A stretch of 58,229 nt of DNA from Caldifarciminota bacterium. Its GTDB lineage: Bacteria > Hydrothermota > Tepidihabitantia > Tepidihabitantales > Tepidihabitantaceae. A program made the translations under genes and the position numbers. Of this stretch, positions 1-7,810 are shown in pieces (the stretch's first letter is position 1; every line of letters begins with the position of its first letter). The stretch is from contig JAPLUO010000292.1 of the NCBI GenBank assembly GCA_026397595.1, forward strand, positions 1-58,229, given 5' to 3'. Below the pieces are notes generated by a model. The model was not told where the DNA came from and made no database searches. It saw only the letters and a list, made by a program, of their open reading frames with translations.

Positions 1-67
1 CCGCCCAGCCCTGAATCAGAACCTGCTCAATCGTCGCCTCGAAATCGCGCTCGGAGATGTCAGGCAT
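1..67 (-). CDS. hsdR: Type I restriction endonuclease subunit R, N-terminal fragment (window edge)
   Basis: Only the first 22 codons lie in the window, reading MPDISERDFEATIEQVLIQG then W-A. This resembles the usual opening of HsdR N-terminal nuclease domains. The ATG lies 9 bp after the stop of the RAYT gene, so it is the last visible gene of the hsdM-hsdS operon. HsdR translocates DNA and cuts when the target is unmethylated. The call rests on the short N-terminus plus the hsdM/hsdS context; the motor and most of the nuclease lie outside the window. Confidence 0.7.
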   Translation of the reverse strand, partial: MPDISERDFEATIEQVLIQGWA

Positions 68-76
68 GCGTCACGC

Positions 77-712
77 CTATGCCTGGTTTGGCCATTCCCG
101 GTCCGAATGAACAAATGCCGGGTTGTTCACAATGTACTGCCGAATCCGGTCCAATTCCGCATCGGTGCGGACGATGTGTTCGTGGTAATTCCGTTGCCAC
201 AGACGGCGGTCGAACGCCGGCCAACCGTGATCACGGACGCCGGCGCGATAACGCGCCGTGGTGAACGATTTGAACCGGTGAACCGCATCCGGCAACGTCA
301 ACCGTCGCGCCCCCGTAGGGGCAACCCACTGCGGTTGCCCGTCATCCCGTGGTTGCCCGTCATCCTGCGGTTGCCCATCGTTCCCGTCGCGAACCACGCA
401 CGGGCAGGCGCGGGGGCCTGCCCCTACCGATTCGTCGTCCGTCAATATGATGATGCCGTGGACGTGGTCCGGCATCACCACGAACGCGTCAACATCAACG
501 CCGGGATAATGGGACGGCAATCCATCCCACGCATCATGCACCATTCGACCCGCATCGTTCATCCGCATCGTGCCGTCGGCAATCACACCGAACCGGTTCG
601 CCCGGTCCTGCGCACAGATGGTCACGAAATACGCCCCGGCCTGACCGTAATCATATCCAGACAGCCGGATGGAACGTCGGTCGTGCGCGACGATCGCGCT
701 CGGTTCGGTCAT
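77..712 (-). CDS. REP-associated tyrosine transposase (RAYT, Y1_Tnp / IS200-like)
   Basis: The 211-residue protein has the HUH nuclease signature (PDHVHGIIIL) and the RAYT C-terminal block beginning LWQRNYHEHIVRTDAELDRI, which includes the region of the catalytic Tyr. Such single-strand transposases mobilise REP palindromes. Its ATG overlaps the hsdS stop by 4 bp (ATGA), and hsdR starts 9 bp after its stop, so it is translated as part of the RM operon rather than as an independent element. About 38 residues between the HUH motif and the conserved LPDAVHRFKSFTTARYR block derive from two inverted GTAG-headed REP sequences lying in frame in the gene. The insertion does not break the frame and key motifs are intact, so the enzyme may be active. 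Confidence 0.88.
   Translation of the reverse strand: MTEPSAIVAHDRRSIRLSGYDYGQAGAYFVTICAQDRANRFGVIADGTMRMNDAGRMVHDAWDGLPSHYPGVDVDAFVVMPDHVHGIIILTDDESVGAGPRACPCVVRDGNDGQPQDDGQPRDDGQPQWVAPTGARRLTLPDAVHRFKSFTTARYRAGVRDHGWPAFDRRLWQRNYHEHIVRTDAELDRIRQYIVNNPAFVHSDREWPNQA
315..427. repeat. REPIN-like inverted pair of GTAG-headed REPs inside the RAYT gene
   Basis: On the plus strand GTAG (315-318) heads an 8-bp stem, GGGCAACC (319-326) with GGTTGCCC (333-340). On the minus strand GTAG (427-424) heads a second stem, GGGCAGGC/GCCTGCCC (423-402). The two are in inverted orientation about 60 bp apart, with two further partial GGTTGCCC copies between them. GTAG plus a palindrome is the hallmark of RAYT-mobilised REPs, and an inverted pair is a REPIN. 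Both are read in frame as part of the transposase. Confidence 0.7.
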
Positions 713-1980
713 GCGACGTCTCTCACATCAATCTTCCCGGTCACGGCGGCGGAGATGAGGGCCGTGCGGTATTCCTTCAGCAGTTCGACGCTCCGGCGCA
801 CCTTCTCCACCATCACATCAATCCTCTGCGCCTCCCGGGTGAGGAACGCGGCAATGGAACGCTGCTCCTCAGGCTGCGGCAGCGCGAGTGGTATGCGACC
901 CAAGATACCCGTGTTCAGATTGTCCATTGTGGCACCGACGGACTCCAGCGAAAGCCAGTCCGCAACGCCCTTCGTGGAGAGGAGAATCGCACAGAACTGC
1001 GGGTCCGCTCTCCGTTGGTTAAGTCGAACACGCAGACTTCCAGTTCCGCAAAGCCAGCCTTCCTCTGCCTTTGTGACCAACGCACATCTGCCCAGTTCGC
1101 CCCTCCGCGCAAACAACACATCGCCCTGTTGCAGTTCGTGGCGCGCCAATCTGCGTGCGGTCTCCACGTCAACGGCACAGGCGCTGTCTGGGCATATCCG
1201 CCCGCGCTGGATGTTTGCGGGGTTGACAACCGGCGTACCCTCTGGTGTGTATTCGTCGCTATGCAACTGACTGCCAAAGGGCCCGGTCTGAAGGGAATGC
1301 GCTATGTCTCGGACTCGTAGGACCTCCCAATGTTCCGGTATCCTCCCCAGCCATTCGACGCCGGAGTCTTTCAGGCGGACGTTGGGCTCGAGGCCTTTGG
1401 TGACGGCGTGGCTGATGAGCGCGGTGCGTTGCTCCCGCAGTAGTTCAACCAGCCGTTCCTTCTTCTCCACCAGCGCATCAATCCGCTGCGTCTCCCGGTC
1501 CAGAAACGCGGCGATGGCACGCTGCTCTGCTGCATCTACAGCCGGCAGCCAGTGCGAATAGACGAAGTCCCGGCTCAGCCCTGGGACTGCGCTGTCCTCG
1601 GAGAACTCGTCCAAGCGTAGTAATGGCAGTGCGTACGAAAGCCACCGCACATCGACACTGCTGGTCCGCCTGTCTACAAAGTACGTCGTGTCGATGGCGA
1701 AGCACGGTACGTCCGAGTAGTTGATCTTGCCGTAAGACCCTTTGCGCCCGATGACCAGCGCAGGTGCGAGCGTGTTGGCGACCGTGTGCCGACCGACCTC
1801 GCCATTGGAGCCGAACACGGGGACCTCGCTTCCTTCACGGGCAGCGTCAGGCAGCGAGTCGCCGTAGGCCAAACGGGCAACGTGTTTCAGTCTCTTCACT
1901 TCCCATTTCACCGGTATCTTCCCCAGCCATTCGACGCCGGAGTCTTTGTAGGACGGGTAGGGGCGGAAGCGGGAGGTCAA
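709..1980 (-). CDS. hsdS: Type I RM specificity subunit HsdS (system 1)
   Basis: HsdS contains two target-recognition domains that choose the two halves of the DNA recognition site for HsdM and HsdR. The protein shows two repeats of the typical architecture: an opening like PYPSYKDSGVEWLGKIPVKW, a variable region, then a conserved helix ending AFLDRETQRIDALVEKKERL, and the same pattern again (DSGVEWLGRIPEHW to EAQRIDVMVEKVRRSVELL). The frame is open further upstream, but the best start is TTG at 1980, which overlaps the TGA of the upstream gene (TTGA) and gives 423 residues, normal for HsdS. Its stop overlaps the RAYT start by 4 bp. Confidence 0.9.
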   Translation of the reverse strand: MTSRFRPYPSYKDSGVEWLGKIPVKWEVKRLKHVARLAYGDSLPDAAREGSEVPVFGSNGEVGRHTVANTLAPALVIGRKGSYGKINYSDVPCFAIDTTYFVDRRTSSVDVRWLSYALPLLRLDEFSEDSAVPGLSRDFVYSHWLPAVDAAEQRAIAAFLDRETQRIDALVEKKERLVELLREQRTALISHAVTKGLEPNVRLKDSGVEWLGRIPEHWEVLRVRDIAHSLQTGPFGSQLHSDEYTPEGTPVVNPANIQRGRICPDSACAVDVETARRLARHELQQGDVLFARRGELGRCALVTKAEEGWLCGTGSLRVRLNQRRADPQFCAILLSTKGVADWLSLESVGATMDNLNTGILGRIPLALPQPEEQRSIAAFLTREAQRIDVMVEKVRRSVELLKEYRTALISAAVTGKIDVRDVA

Positions 1981-2567
1981 GCTGGCTTTGCTCCCCTTGG
2001 CGACTTGGCTCGCTCTGCCAACCGCGCCCTGGTCATGCGCTCGCGCAGACCGCCCTCTTCGACAAACGCCTTCTCTAGTTGACGTATCTGCTGGTCGAGG
2101 AGGTAGCACGCCACCTTGATAAGCCCGATGATGACGTTCGCGGCGATGGCGGGGTCCGCGTGCTCCAGCCCGGCCTTGAACGTGTCGTAGTTCGCACCCG
2201 GCGTGCGAACGAGTTCTCTTAGTCGCCGAGCGCGCGGGTCCTCTTTGGTCCATTCCTTGAACCCTCGCACCCGCAGGTAGTCGCCGTAGTCGGCCAGCAG
2301 TTCCTCCAGGCTCGCCCGGGCGACGTTCGTCAGTTTGATTTCCGTTTCCTTAGACGTGCCGGACGCCATGCTGCCTTCAATGATGTTCTGCTTGCCCGAA
2401 CGCGCCGCCTGTATCATCTGGTCAACTGTGCGGTCGCGGCGGTCCATGAACCGGTTGCAGAACCGAACCGTGGCGTCGTACACAACTTCGGCCCGCTGGT
2501 AGGAAAGCAGCTTGCGATAGCCGCCATGTGCGGGAATGAAGCGCTCGGTCAAAGGCCGGGTCTCCAA
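1977..2567 (-). CDS. Four-helix-bundle suffix domain protein in the RM operon
   Basis: From ERFIPAHGGYRKLLSYQRAE onward the protein matches the four-helix-bundle suffix family, related to the 23S rRNA intervening-sequence protein, including AARSGKQNIIEGS. Its biochemical role is unknown. It sits between hsdM and hsdS, and its TGA overlaps the TTG start of hsdS, so it probably takes part in or regulates the RM system. The frame stays open to 2690 and overlaps the end of hsdM, but those residues come from repeat-like spacer sequence and are not family-like. I therefore place the start at TTG 2567, without a clear Shine-Dalgarno; the exact start is uncertain. Confidence 0.75.
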   Translation of the reverse strand: METRPLTERFIPAHGGYRKLLSYQRAEVVYDATVRFCNRFMDRRDRTVDQMIQAARSGKQNIIEGSMASGTSKETEIKLTNVARASLEELLADYGDYLRVRGFKEWTKEDPRARRLRELVRTPGANYDTFKAGLEHADPAIAANVIIGLIKVACYLLDQQIRQLEKAFVEEGGLRERMTRARLAERAKSPRGAKPA

Positions 2568-2652
2568 GGCACAGACCAAAGGGACGAGAGGGACCAACGT
2601 GACGGCGCGTGAACCGTCGCACCCGGATTGTCCTTTGTGTCCCTTTCGTCGC

Positions 2653-4692
2653 TCATGTCCCACCTGACCTTTCGCCGAGCATCTCCGCAATCTCCGTCTC
2701 CACTTTCTCTATATCGGCCTCGATGTCATCCAGCGGCCTTGGCGGGACGTACTTGTAGAAGTAGCGGTTGAAGTTGACCTCGTACCCGACCTTGCCGACT
2801 TCGCCGTCCTTCTCGTCGCGGACCTGCGTGTTGACCCACGCATCCGGCACGTGCGGCTCGACTTCGCGCTTGAAGTAGGAGTTGATGTCCTCGCCGAGCG
2901 GGACGTTCTCGTAGTCGCGGAGTTCCGAGTCAGGCTCGGGGTTGCCGTCTTTGTCGAGGCAGATTTCGGCCTCTTCATCGCGCTCGGACAGGGCGCTCAG
3001 GACTGCCTTGCGCACCGGCGCGGCGAGGCTGATCTCGGCTTTCTCTTCGGCCTCGTCCAGCGCGGCAAGGAACCGGACTCGGTCTTTGTACAACCTCTTG
3101 GGCATCGTCTCAAACATGGCGCGAATCGCCTGCTGAAGCTTGCGGCCTTCCTTTTCCTCGGCCGCCTTTGCCGTCTTGTCCTTCTTCTTGCTCTCGGCCA
3201 GCTTGCGGAACGCGGACTCATCTTCGAGCCGCTTGATACGCTCAGGGCTGGCCTGGAAGTTGAGACGGAGGGGTCGTTCGATTGTCACCTTGCGGTAGCC
3301 GAACGCTTCGGACGGGAACAGCTTGCAGCGCTCGCTCTCGGTGGACGCGGTGTACAGGTCCACAATCTGCTGCGCCTGTTCTGTGGTTATCATCCGGCGC
3401 TTGTCGCCGAGGCTCTTGCGCATCGGAATCCAGATGTCAGTCGCGTTGATGAGCTGCACCTTGCCCCGGCGCTTCTCCGGCTTGCGGTTGGAGAGCACCC
3501 AGACATAGGTCGCTATACCGGTGTTGTAGAACATCTGCTCGGGCAGGGCGACCAGCGCTTCCAGCCAGTCGTTCTCCAGTATCCAGCGCCGGATTTCACT
3601 CTCGCCCGAGCCGGCATCGCCGGTGAAGAACGGCGAGCCATTCATGATAATGCAGACGCGCGAGCCGCCGTCCTCCTTACTCTTCATCCGGCCAAGCATG
3701 TGCTGAAGGAAAAGCAGTTGTCCGTCCGAGATACGCGGCAGACCGGCGTAGAACCGTCCGCGCTCGCCCCGGTCGTATTCGGCACGTACCGCCTCTTCGT
3801 CTCTCTTCCAGTCGTAGCCGTAAGGCGGATTGGCGAGCATGTAGTCGAACCGCTTGCCCGAATGGCCGTCAGCCGAAAGCGTGCTGCCCTGAATGATGTT
3901 GTCCGCGTCGCGGCCGTCCGGGTTCATCATTAGGAGGTCGGCGACGCACACCGCCCACGTCTCTTCGTTCAGTTCCTGGCCGAATAGATGAACATCTGCG
4001 GTCGGGTTGTCCGCGAGGATGCGCGACTTGGCCACGGTGAGCATGCCACCGGTGCCGGGGCAGGGGTCGTAGAGCATGGGGGCGAAGTGCTCCTGTGCCA
4101 GCCGCCGCTTGTCCGGCGCGAGCAGGAGCCCGGCCATCAGGCTGACTACGTCGCGGGGCGTGAAGTGTTCGCCCGGGTTCTCGTCCAGCGCCTCGTTGAA
4201 CTTGCGGATAAGCTCTTCGAAGACCGAGCCCATCGTGTGGTTGTCCACCGTACTCGGGTGCAGGTCAATGTTCTTGAACCGCTCCATGACCATGTAGAGC
4301 AGGTTGTGCTTCTCCAGCGTCTTGATAGTCTCCTCAAACCTGAAGCGCTCCAGGGCGGTGCGCATGTTCTCGGAGAAGCCGTTGATGTAGGCCATCAGGT
4401 TCGTGGCGAGATTGCCGGCGTCGCCGAGCAGGGTCTCGAAGTCGTAGCGGGACGTGTTGTAGAACGAGAATCCGGAGGCGCGGCGGAGTTGCGGACCAAC
4501 GTCTTTGAGTCTGCCTTTGAGTTCGGCGTTTCGCTGCAGGACCTTCTGCTTGGTGGGTGCGAGCACGCAGTCAACGCGGCGCAGGACCGTGAAGGGCAGA
4601 ATTACGTCCTGGTACTTGCCGCGCCTGAACGGCCCGCGCAGCAGGTCCGCGATGCTCCAGATAAAGCTGGCTATCTCGCTGAAGTTGTTCAT
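2653..4692 (-). CDS. hsdM: Type I RM DNA N6-adenine methyltransferase HsdM (system 1)
   Basis: The 679-residue modification subunit has the HsdM N-terminal helical domain (GKYQDVILPFTVLRR), SAM-binding motif I (DPCPGTGGML) near residues 209-218 and catalytic motif IV NPPY near 288-291. It transfers methyl from SAM to adenine at the site selected by HsdS. I prefer the ATG at 4692 over the one at 4704: the GGAGG ribosome site abuts the 4704 ATG, and MNNFSEIASF aligns with the start of the second HsdM in this window. A long charged linker (ESKKKDKTAKAAEEKEGRK) follows the methylase fold. It is the first gene of the minus-strand operon that ends in hsdR. Confidence 0.93.
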   Translation of the reverse strand: MNNFSEIASFIWSIADLLRGPFRRGKYQDVILPFTVLRRVDCVLAPTKQKVLQRNAELKGRLKDVGPQLRRASGFSFYNTSRYDFETLLGDAGNLATNLMAYINGFSENMRTALERFRFEETIKTLEKHNLLYMVMERFKNIDLHPSTVDNHTMGSVFEELIRKFNEALDENPGEHFTPRDVVSLMAGLLLAPDKRRLAQEHFAPMLYDPCPGTGGMLTVAKSRILADNPTADVHLFGQELNEETWAVCVADLLMMNPDGRDADNIIQGSTLSADGHSGKRFDYMLANPPYGYDWKRDEEAVRAEYDRGERGRFYAGLPRISDGQLLFLQHMLGRMKSKEDGGSRVCIIMNGSPFFTGDAGSGESEIRRWILENDWLEALVALPEQMFYNTGIATYVWVLSNRKPEKRRGKVQLINATDIWIPMRKSLGDKRRMITTEQAQQIVDLYTASTESERCKLFPSEAFGYRKVTIERPLRLNFQASPERIKRLEDESAFRKLAESKKKDKTAKAAEEKEGRKLQQAIRAMFETMPKRLYKDRVRFLAALDEAEEKAEISLAAPVRKAVLSALSERDEEAEICLDKDGNPEPDSELRDYENVPLGEDINSYFKREVEPHVPDAWVNTQVRDEKDGEVGKVGYEVNFNRYFYKYVPPRPLDDIEADIEKVETEIAEMLGERSGGT

Positions 4693-4744
4693 TCTGGCTG
4701 ACATCCTCCAAGACTTACGTTACAGGCTCGGTCTAGCACGCCGG

Positions 4745-4773
4745 AGGTTAGCCGGAAAACGGTTCGGAGTCAA
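4745..4773 (-). promoter_or_regulatory. Candidate promoter of the first hsd operon
   Basis: TTGACT (-35, 4773-4768), a 17-bp spacer and TAACCT (-10, 4750-4745) lie about 50 bp upstream of hsdM. The -10 is weak, but position and spacing fit the other promoters of this window. Confidence 0.4.
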
Positions 4774-4915
4774 GCCGGCGCGGGCGCATCGGGGATTTCC
4801 GATTGACGATTGGCGAGTGACGATTGCCGGGCCCGGTTCGAATGGCGAAGGACGAATGACGGACGGCGGTCAGCGGCTGCGGGTCAGCGGCCGTAGCGGG
4901 CGCGGGCGCGGATAG

Positions 4916-4943
4916 TTGACAAAGCGAAGTTCAGCCCTACGCT
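4916..4943 (+). promoter_or_regulatory. Candidate promoter of tldD
   Basis: A perfect TTGACA (4916-4921) is followed after 16 bp by TACGCT (4938-4943), leaving a leader of about 40 bp before tldD. The 16-bp spacer recurs at most promoters in this window. The 280-bp gap between hsdM and tldD otherwise holds short repeated words built on GACGA/TGACGATT and GCGGGCGCGGG. Confidence 0.5.
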
Positions 4944-4984
4944 TTTGAGGCTGAGAAGTTACTGATACCTGACCCGGAGTTGCC

Positions 4985-6358
4985 ATGGAGAGTCGAAAGC
5001 CTTTTCTTGCGGAGATTCTGAGCGGCGTGGCGAGCGACTACGCCGACATCCGGCTTGAGGAGTCCGAGCAGGCCCGGATTGTTTACCGTGGCCGCGACCT
5101 GGACGAAATCGGCCGGGCGTTTGAGCGGGGCGGTTGCATCCGTGTGTTCCACCACGGCAACTGGGGCTCAGCTAGCTTCAACAAGGTTGACGGCAGCCTG
5201 AAGGAACTGGCCCGGGACGTGGCCGCGCAGGTGGAGCGGATGCCGTCGCGGCCGGAAACCTTGGGCAAAATGGCGTCGTCCACTGTTGCCGTGACCGTTC
5301 CCGAAGACGAGGACCCGCGCAAAGTCCCGCTGGCCGACAAGCATGCTTTGATTCGCCGCTACAATGATATCCTGCTCAAGACTGCCGGCATCACGACGAC
5401 GCTGTCGATGTACCACGACGTGTTTCGCAAGACCTCGTTCCTGTCCACCGAGGACCGTTTCATCACGCAGGATTCGGTCTACACCGGCTTCATGTGCCGC
5501 GCCGTGGCGCGCGACGGTTCAAATGTCCAGAATTACTCCGATTCTTTCGGCAAGACCCAGGGGTTTGCGTCGCTTCAGAACCGGGAGCCGTTGGTGGAGC
5601 GAATCGGCAAAGTCGCGCTCGACCTGTTGAAAGCCGAGCCGGTGCAGGCCGGCAAGTACGACGTCGTCATCGACCCGCTGCTGGCCGGGGTCTTTGCCCA
5701 CGAGGCATTCGGTCACCTGAGCGAGGCCGACTTTCTGTCGGGGAATGAACGGCTGCTGGAGTTGATGAAGGTCGGAACGCGCTACGGGGTTGACGAGCTG
5801 ACGATAGTCGACGATGGGACGATGCCGGGCGAGCGCGGGAGCTACCGGTTTGATGACGAAGGTACGGAGTCCGCGCGCACGGAGTTGATTAAGGAGGGCG
5901 TCATTGCCGGGCACCTGCACGACCGGCAGAGCGCCCGGCGAATGGGCGAGGCGCCGACCGGGAACGCCCGCGCCGTTTCGTACCGGTTCTCGCCGATCGT
6001 CCGGATGAGCAATACTTTCATCGAGCCGCGTTCGGCGAACATCGAGGACATGATGGATTCGCTGGAGCACGGTCTTTACGTTTGCGGGTCCCGGGGCGGA
6101 ATGACCGAACTCGAATCGTTCACGTTTGCGTCCGAGTACGCGTGGCTGGTCGAGCATGGCCGGAAGACGAAGTTGGTGCGCGACGTGACGCTCTCCGGCA
6201 ACGTCTTTGAGACCCTGAAGAACATCGACCTTATCGGCGACGACCTCGTCATGTTCGGCGGCCTGGGAGGCTGCGGCAAGGGCGGTCAGTCGCCGCTGCC
6301 GGTCGGGCTCGGCGCTCCGCACGTCCGCATCCGGAACGTCGTTATCGGCGGCCGATAG
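4985..6358 (+). CDS. tldD: TldD-type zinc metalloprotease
   Basis: The 457-residue protein belongs to the TldD/PmbA (peptidase U62) family. The zinc-binding HExxxH motif is visible as HEAFGHLSE (His239-Glu240...His244), and the family's glycine-rich C-terminal region (GGLGGCGKGGQSPLPVGLG) is present. TldD forms a heterodimer with TldE and degrades unfolded peptides; in E. coli the pair processes microcin and CcdA. The partner gene follows on the same strand 135 bp downstream, then a Lon-like protease, so this is a proteolysis cluster. Confidence 0.95.
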   Translation: MESRKPFLAEILSGVASDYADIRLEESEQARIVYRGRDLDEIGRAFERGGCIRVFHHGNWGSASFNKVDGSLKELARDVAAQVERMPSRPETLGKMASSTVAVTVPEDEDPRKVPLADKHALIRRYNDILLKTAGITTTLSMYHDVFRKTSFLSTEDRFITQDSVYTGFMCRAVARDGSNVQNYSDSFGKTQGFASLQNREPLVERIGKVALDLLKAEPVQAGKYDVVIDPLLAGVFAHEAFGHLSEADFLSGNERLLELMKVGTRYGVDELTIVDDGTMPGERGSYRFDDEGTESARTELIKEGVIAGHLHDRQSARRMGEAPTGNARAVSYRFSPIVRMSNTFIEPRSANIEDMMDSLEHGLYVCGSRGGMTELESFTFASEYAWLVEHGRKTKLVRDVTLSGNVFETLKNIDLIGDDLVMFGGLGGCGKGGQSPLPVGLGAPHVRIRNVVIGGR

Positions 6359-6381
6359 GAGGGCCACCTGGAACCGGAATT

Positions 6382-6467
6382 TAACCACAAAGGCACCAAG
6401 AACACCAAGCATACCAGGACACTTCCGGCCGCGGCCGACTTCGTGTCTTCGTGTCTTGGTGGTAAAC
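6382..6467. repeat. Inverted pair of CCAAG-type word repeats between tldD and tldE
   Basis: The spacer begins with TAACCACAAAGGCACCAAG-like words and ends with the reverse complement form (CTTCGTGTCTTGGTGGTAAA). The repeated heptamer CACCAAG is spaced 8-10 bp apart. The same word family occurs near 33.2, 34.1, 47.2, 52.1 and 53.9 kb. The two halves could pair as a long imperfect hairpin in the transcript. Confidence 0.7.
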
Positions 6468-6493
6468 TTCTGTCTCCGGATTCGGAGTCCTGA

Positions 6494-7795
6494 ATGGAAG
6501 ACAAAATCCTCTCGCTGGCGCAGGCACGACACGCACGGGCCGAGGTGTTCAGCGCGGACGTGAACCGCACCGTCGTCGAGTTCCGGGCGAACGAATTCCA
6601 CTCGCAGGAGAGCCGGTTGACTCGCGGTTATGGGCTACGGCTCGTGCGCGATGGCCGGGTCGGGTTCAGCTCGACCACCAACCCGGACGTGCTCGAAGAG
6701 CTGGTCGGGGCTGCGCTCGACACCGCCGCTCTCGGAAAACCGTGTCGGTTCGATTTTCCTGGGCCGGAGCCGAAGCCGGCGGTCACAACTTTCGATAACC
6801 GCGTCATCGTGCTGCCGGCGCTCAAGATGATCGACTGGGGCCGGGAGTTAATTGATGCGGTTCGGGCCCGGGTGCCGGACCTGAAACTGGACGTGACGTT
6901 TACCCGGACCTACCGGGAAACAGTGGTGGTGAACAGCGCGGGGCTGAACGTTCGGTTTTCCCGCTCCGCCTTCGACCTCTCGGTTACCGGGCTGCTGATT
7001 CACGACGGCTTGGTCTGGATACCCGACTACGAGAACCTCTCGTCGGGCGAGCCGCCGGCAATCGGGACGCTGGCCGACCGGATGGAACAGCGGGTTCTTT
7101 CCGCCCGGGCGCGGGCGCGGCTCGCCAGCGGTACATACCCGGTTATTTTCATGCCGACCGCGATACCGGACCTGCTCTATCCAATCGAAGTCGGCGTGAA
7201 CGGCAAGCAACTCGAAAAGGAGACTTCACCGCTTATCGGCAAGACCGGGCAGCGGTTGCTGGACGAGAAGATTACCATCGTCGACAACGGCCTACGCAAC
7301 TTCGGCCTCGCCTCCGGCCCGTTTGACGCGGAGGGCGTGCCGCGGCGTCGGACCGCGGTGTTTGACCGGGGCGTCTTCACCGGGTTTCTCTTCGACCTCG
7401 CGACGGCCGGGGCCTGCGGCGCGAAGACGACCGGATCGGCCGGCCGCGACTATTCGGCCCAGCCGCAGCCCGGCACCAGCAACGTCGAACTGGCGACCGG
7501 TACGGCACGGCTCGAAGAGACTATAAAGGGCGTACGCGATGGACTGCTGGTGTATGATTGCATCGGCGGCGGCCAGTCGAATGTGCTGGCCGGCGACGTC
7601 GCCCTCAACGTCTCGTCCGGCTACCGGATTGAGAACGGCGCGGTCACCGGCCGGGTCAAAGATGCGATGATCGCCGGCAACGTCTACGAGATGCTCCGGA
7701 ACGTTGAGGCGCTGGGCGACACTGAGCGCGACCTCGGCACGTATTTCGTGCCGTTCGTGAAGTTCCCGGGCCTGAAAGTCGCCACGCGCGACTAG
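6494..7795 (+). CDS. pmbA: TldE/PmbA family protein, partner of TldD
   Basis: The 433-residue protein matches the PmbA/TldE branch of the peptidase U62 family. It lacks an HExxxH motif, as expected for the non-catalytic subunit, but has the shared fold elements (RGYGLRLVRDGRVGFSSTTN) and the family C-terminal end (GNVYEMLRNVEALGDTERDL). In known systems TldE pairs with TldD to close the proteolytic chamber. Gene order tldD-tldE supports the assignment. The Lon-like gene begins 15 bp after its stop, suggesting one transcript. Confidence 0.93.
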   Translation: MEDKILSLAQARHARAEVFSADVNRTVVEFRANEFHSQESRLTRGYGLRLVRDGRVGFSSTTNPDVLEELVGAALDTAALGKPCRFDFPGPEPKPAVTTFDNRVIVLPALKMIDWGRELIDAVRARVPDLKLDVTFTRTYRETVVVNSAGLNVRFSRSAFDLSVTGLLIHDGLVWIPDYENLSSGEPPAIGTLADRMEQRVLSARARARLASGTYPVIFMPTAIPDLLYPIEVGVNGKQLEKETSPLIGKTGQRLLDEKITIVDNGLRNFGLASGPFDAEGVPRRRTAVFDRGVFTGFLFDLATAGACGAKTTGSAGRDYSAQPQPGTSNVELATGTARLEETIKGVRDGLLVYDCIGGGQSNVLAGDVALNVSSGYRIENGAVTGRVKDAMIAGNVYEMLRNVEALGDTERDLGTYFVPFVKFPGLKVATRD

Positions 7796-7810
7796 AAAGA
7801 GAGGCAAAGG

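Noticed and set aside
107..1270. Long plus-strand reading frame opposite RAYT and hsdS
   Set aside because: It lies antisense to two genes with clear family motifs and has no family features; it is a high-GC shadow frame.
1981..2253. N-terminal extension of hsdS to 2253
   Set aside because: It overlaps the four-helix-bundle gene in another frame; the TTG overlapping that gene's stop gives a normal HsdS.
2568..2690. N-terminal extension of the four-helix-bundle protein
   Set aside because: It overlaps hsdM and is encoded by GGGACGAGAGGGACC-type spacer words, not family sequence.
2851..3933. Plus-strand frame antisense to hsdM
   Set aside because: No family features; the minus strand encodes an intact methyltransferase.
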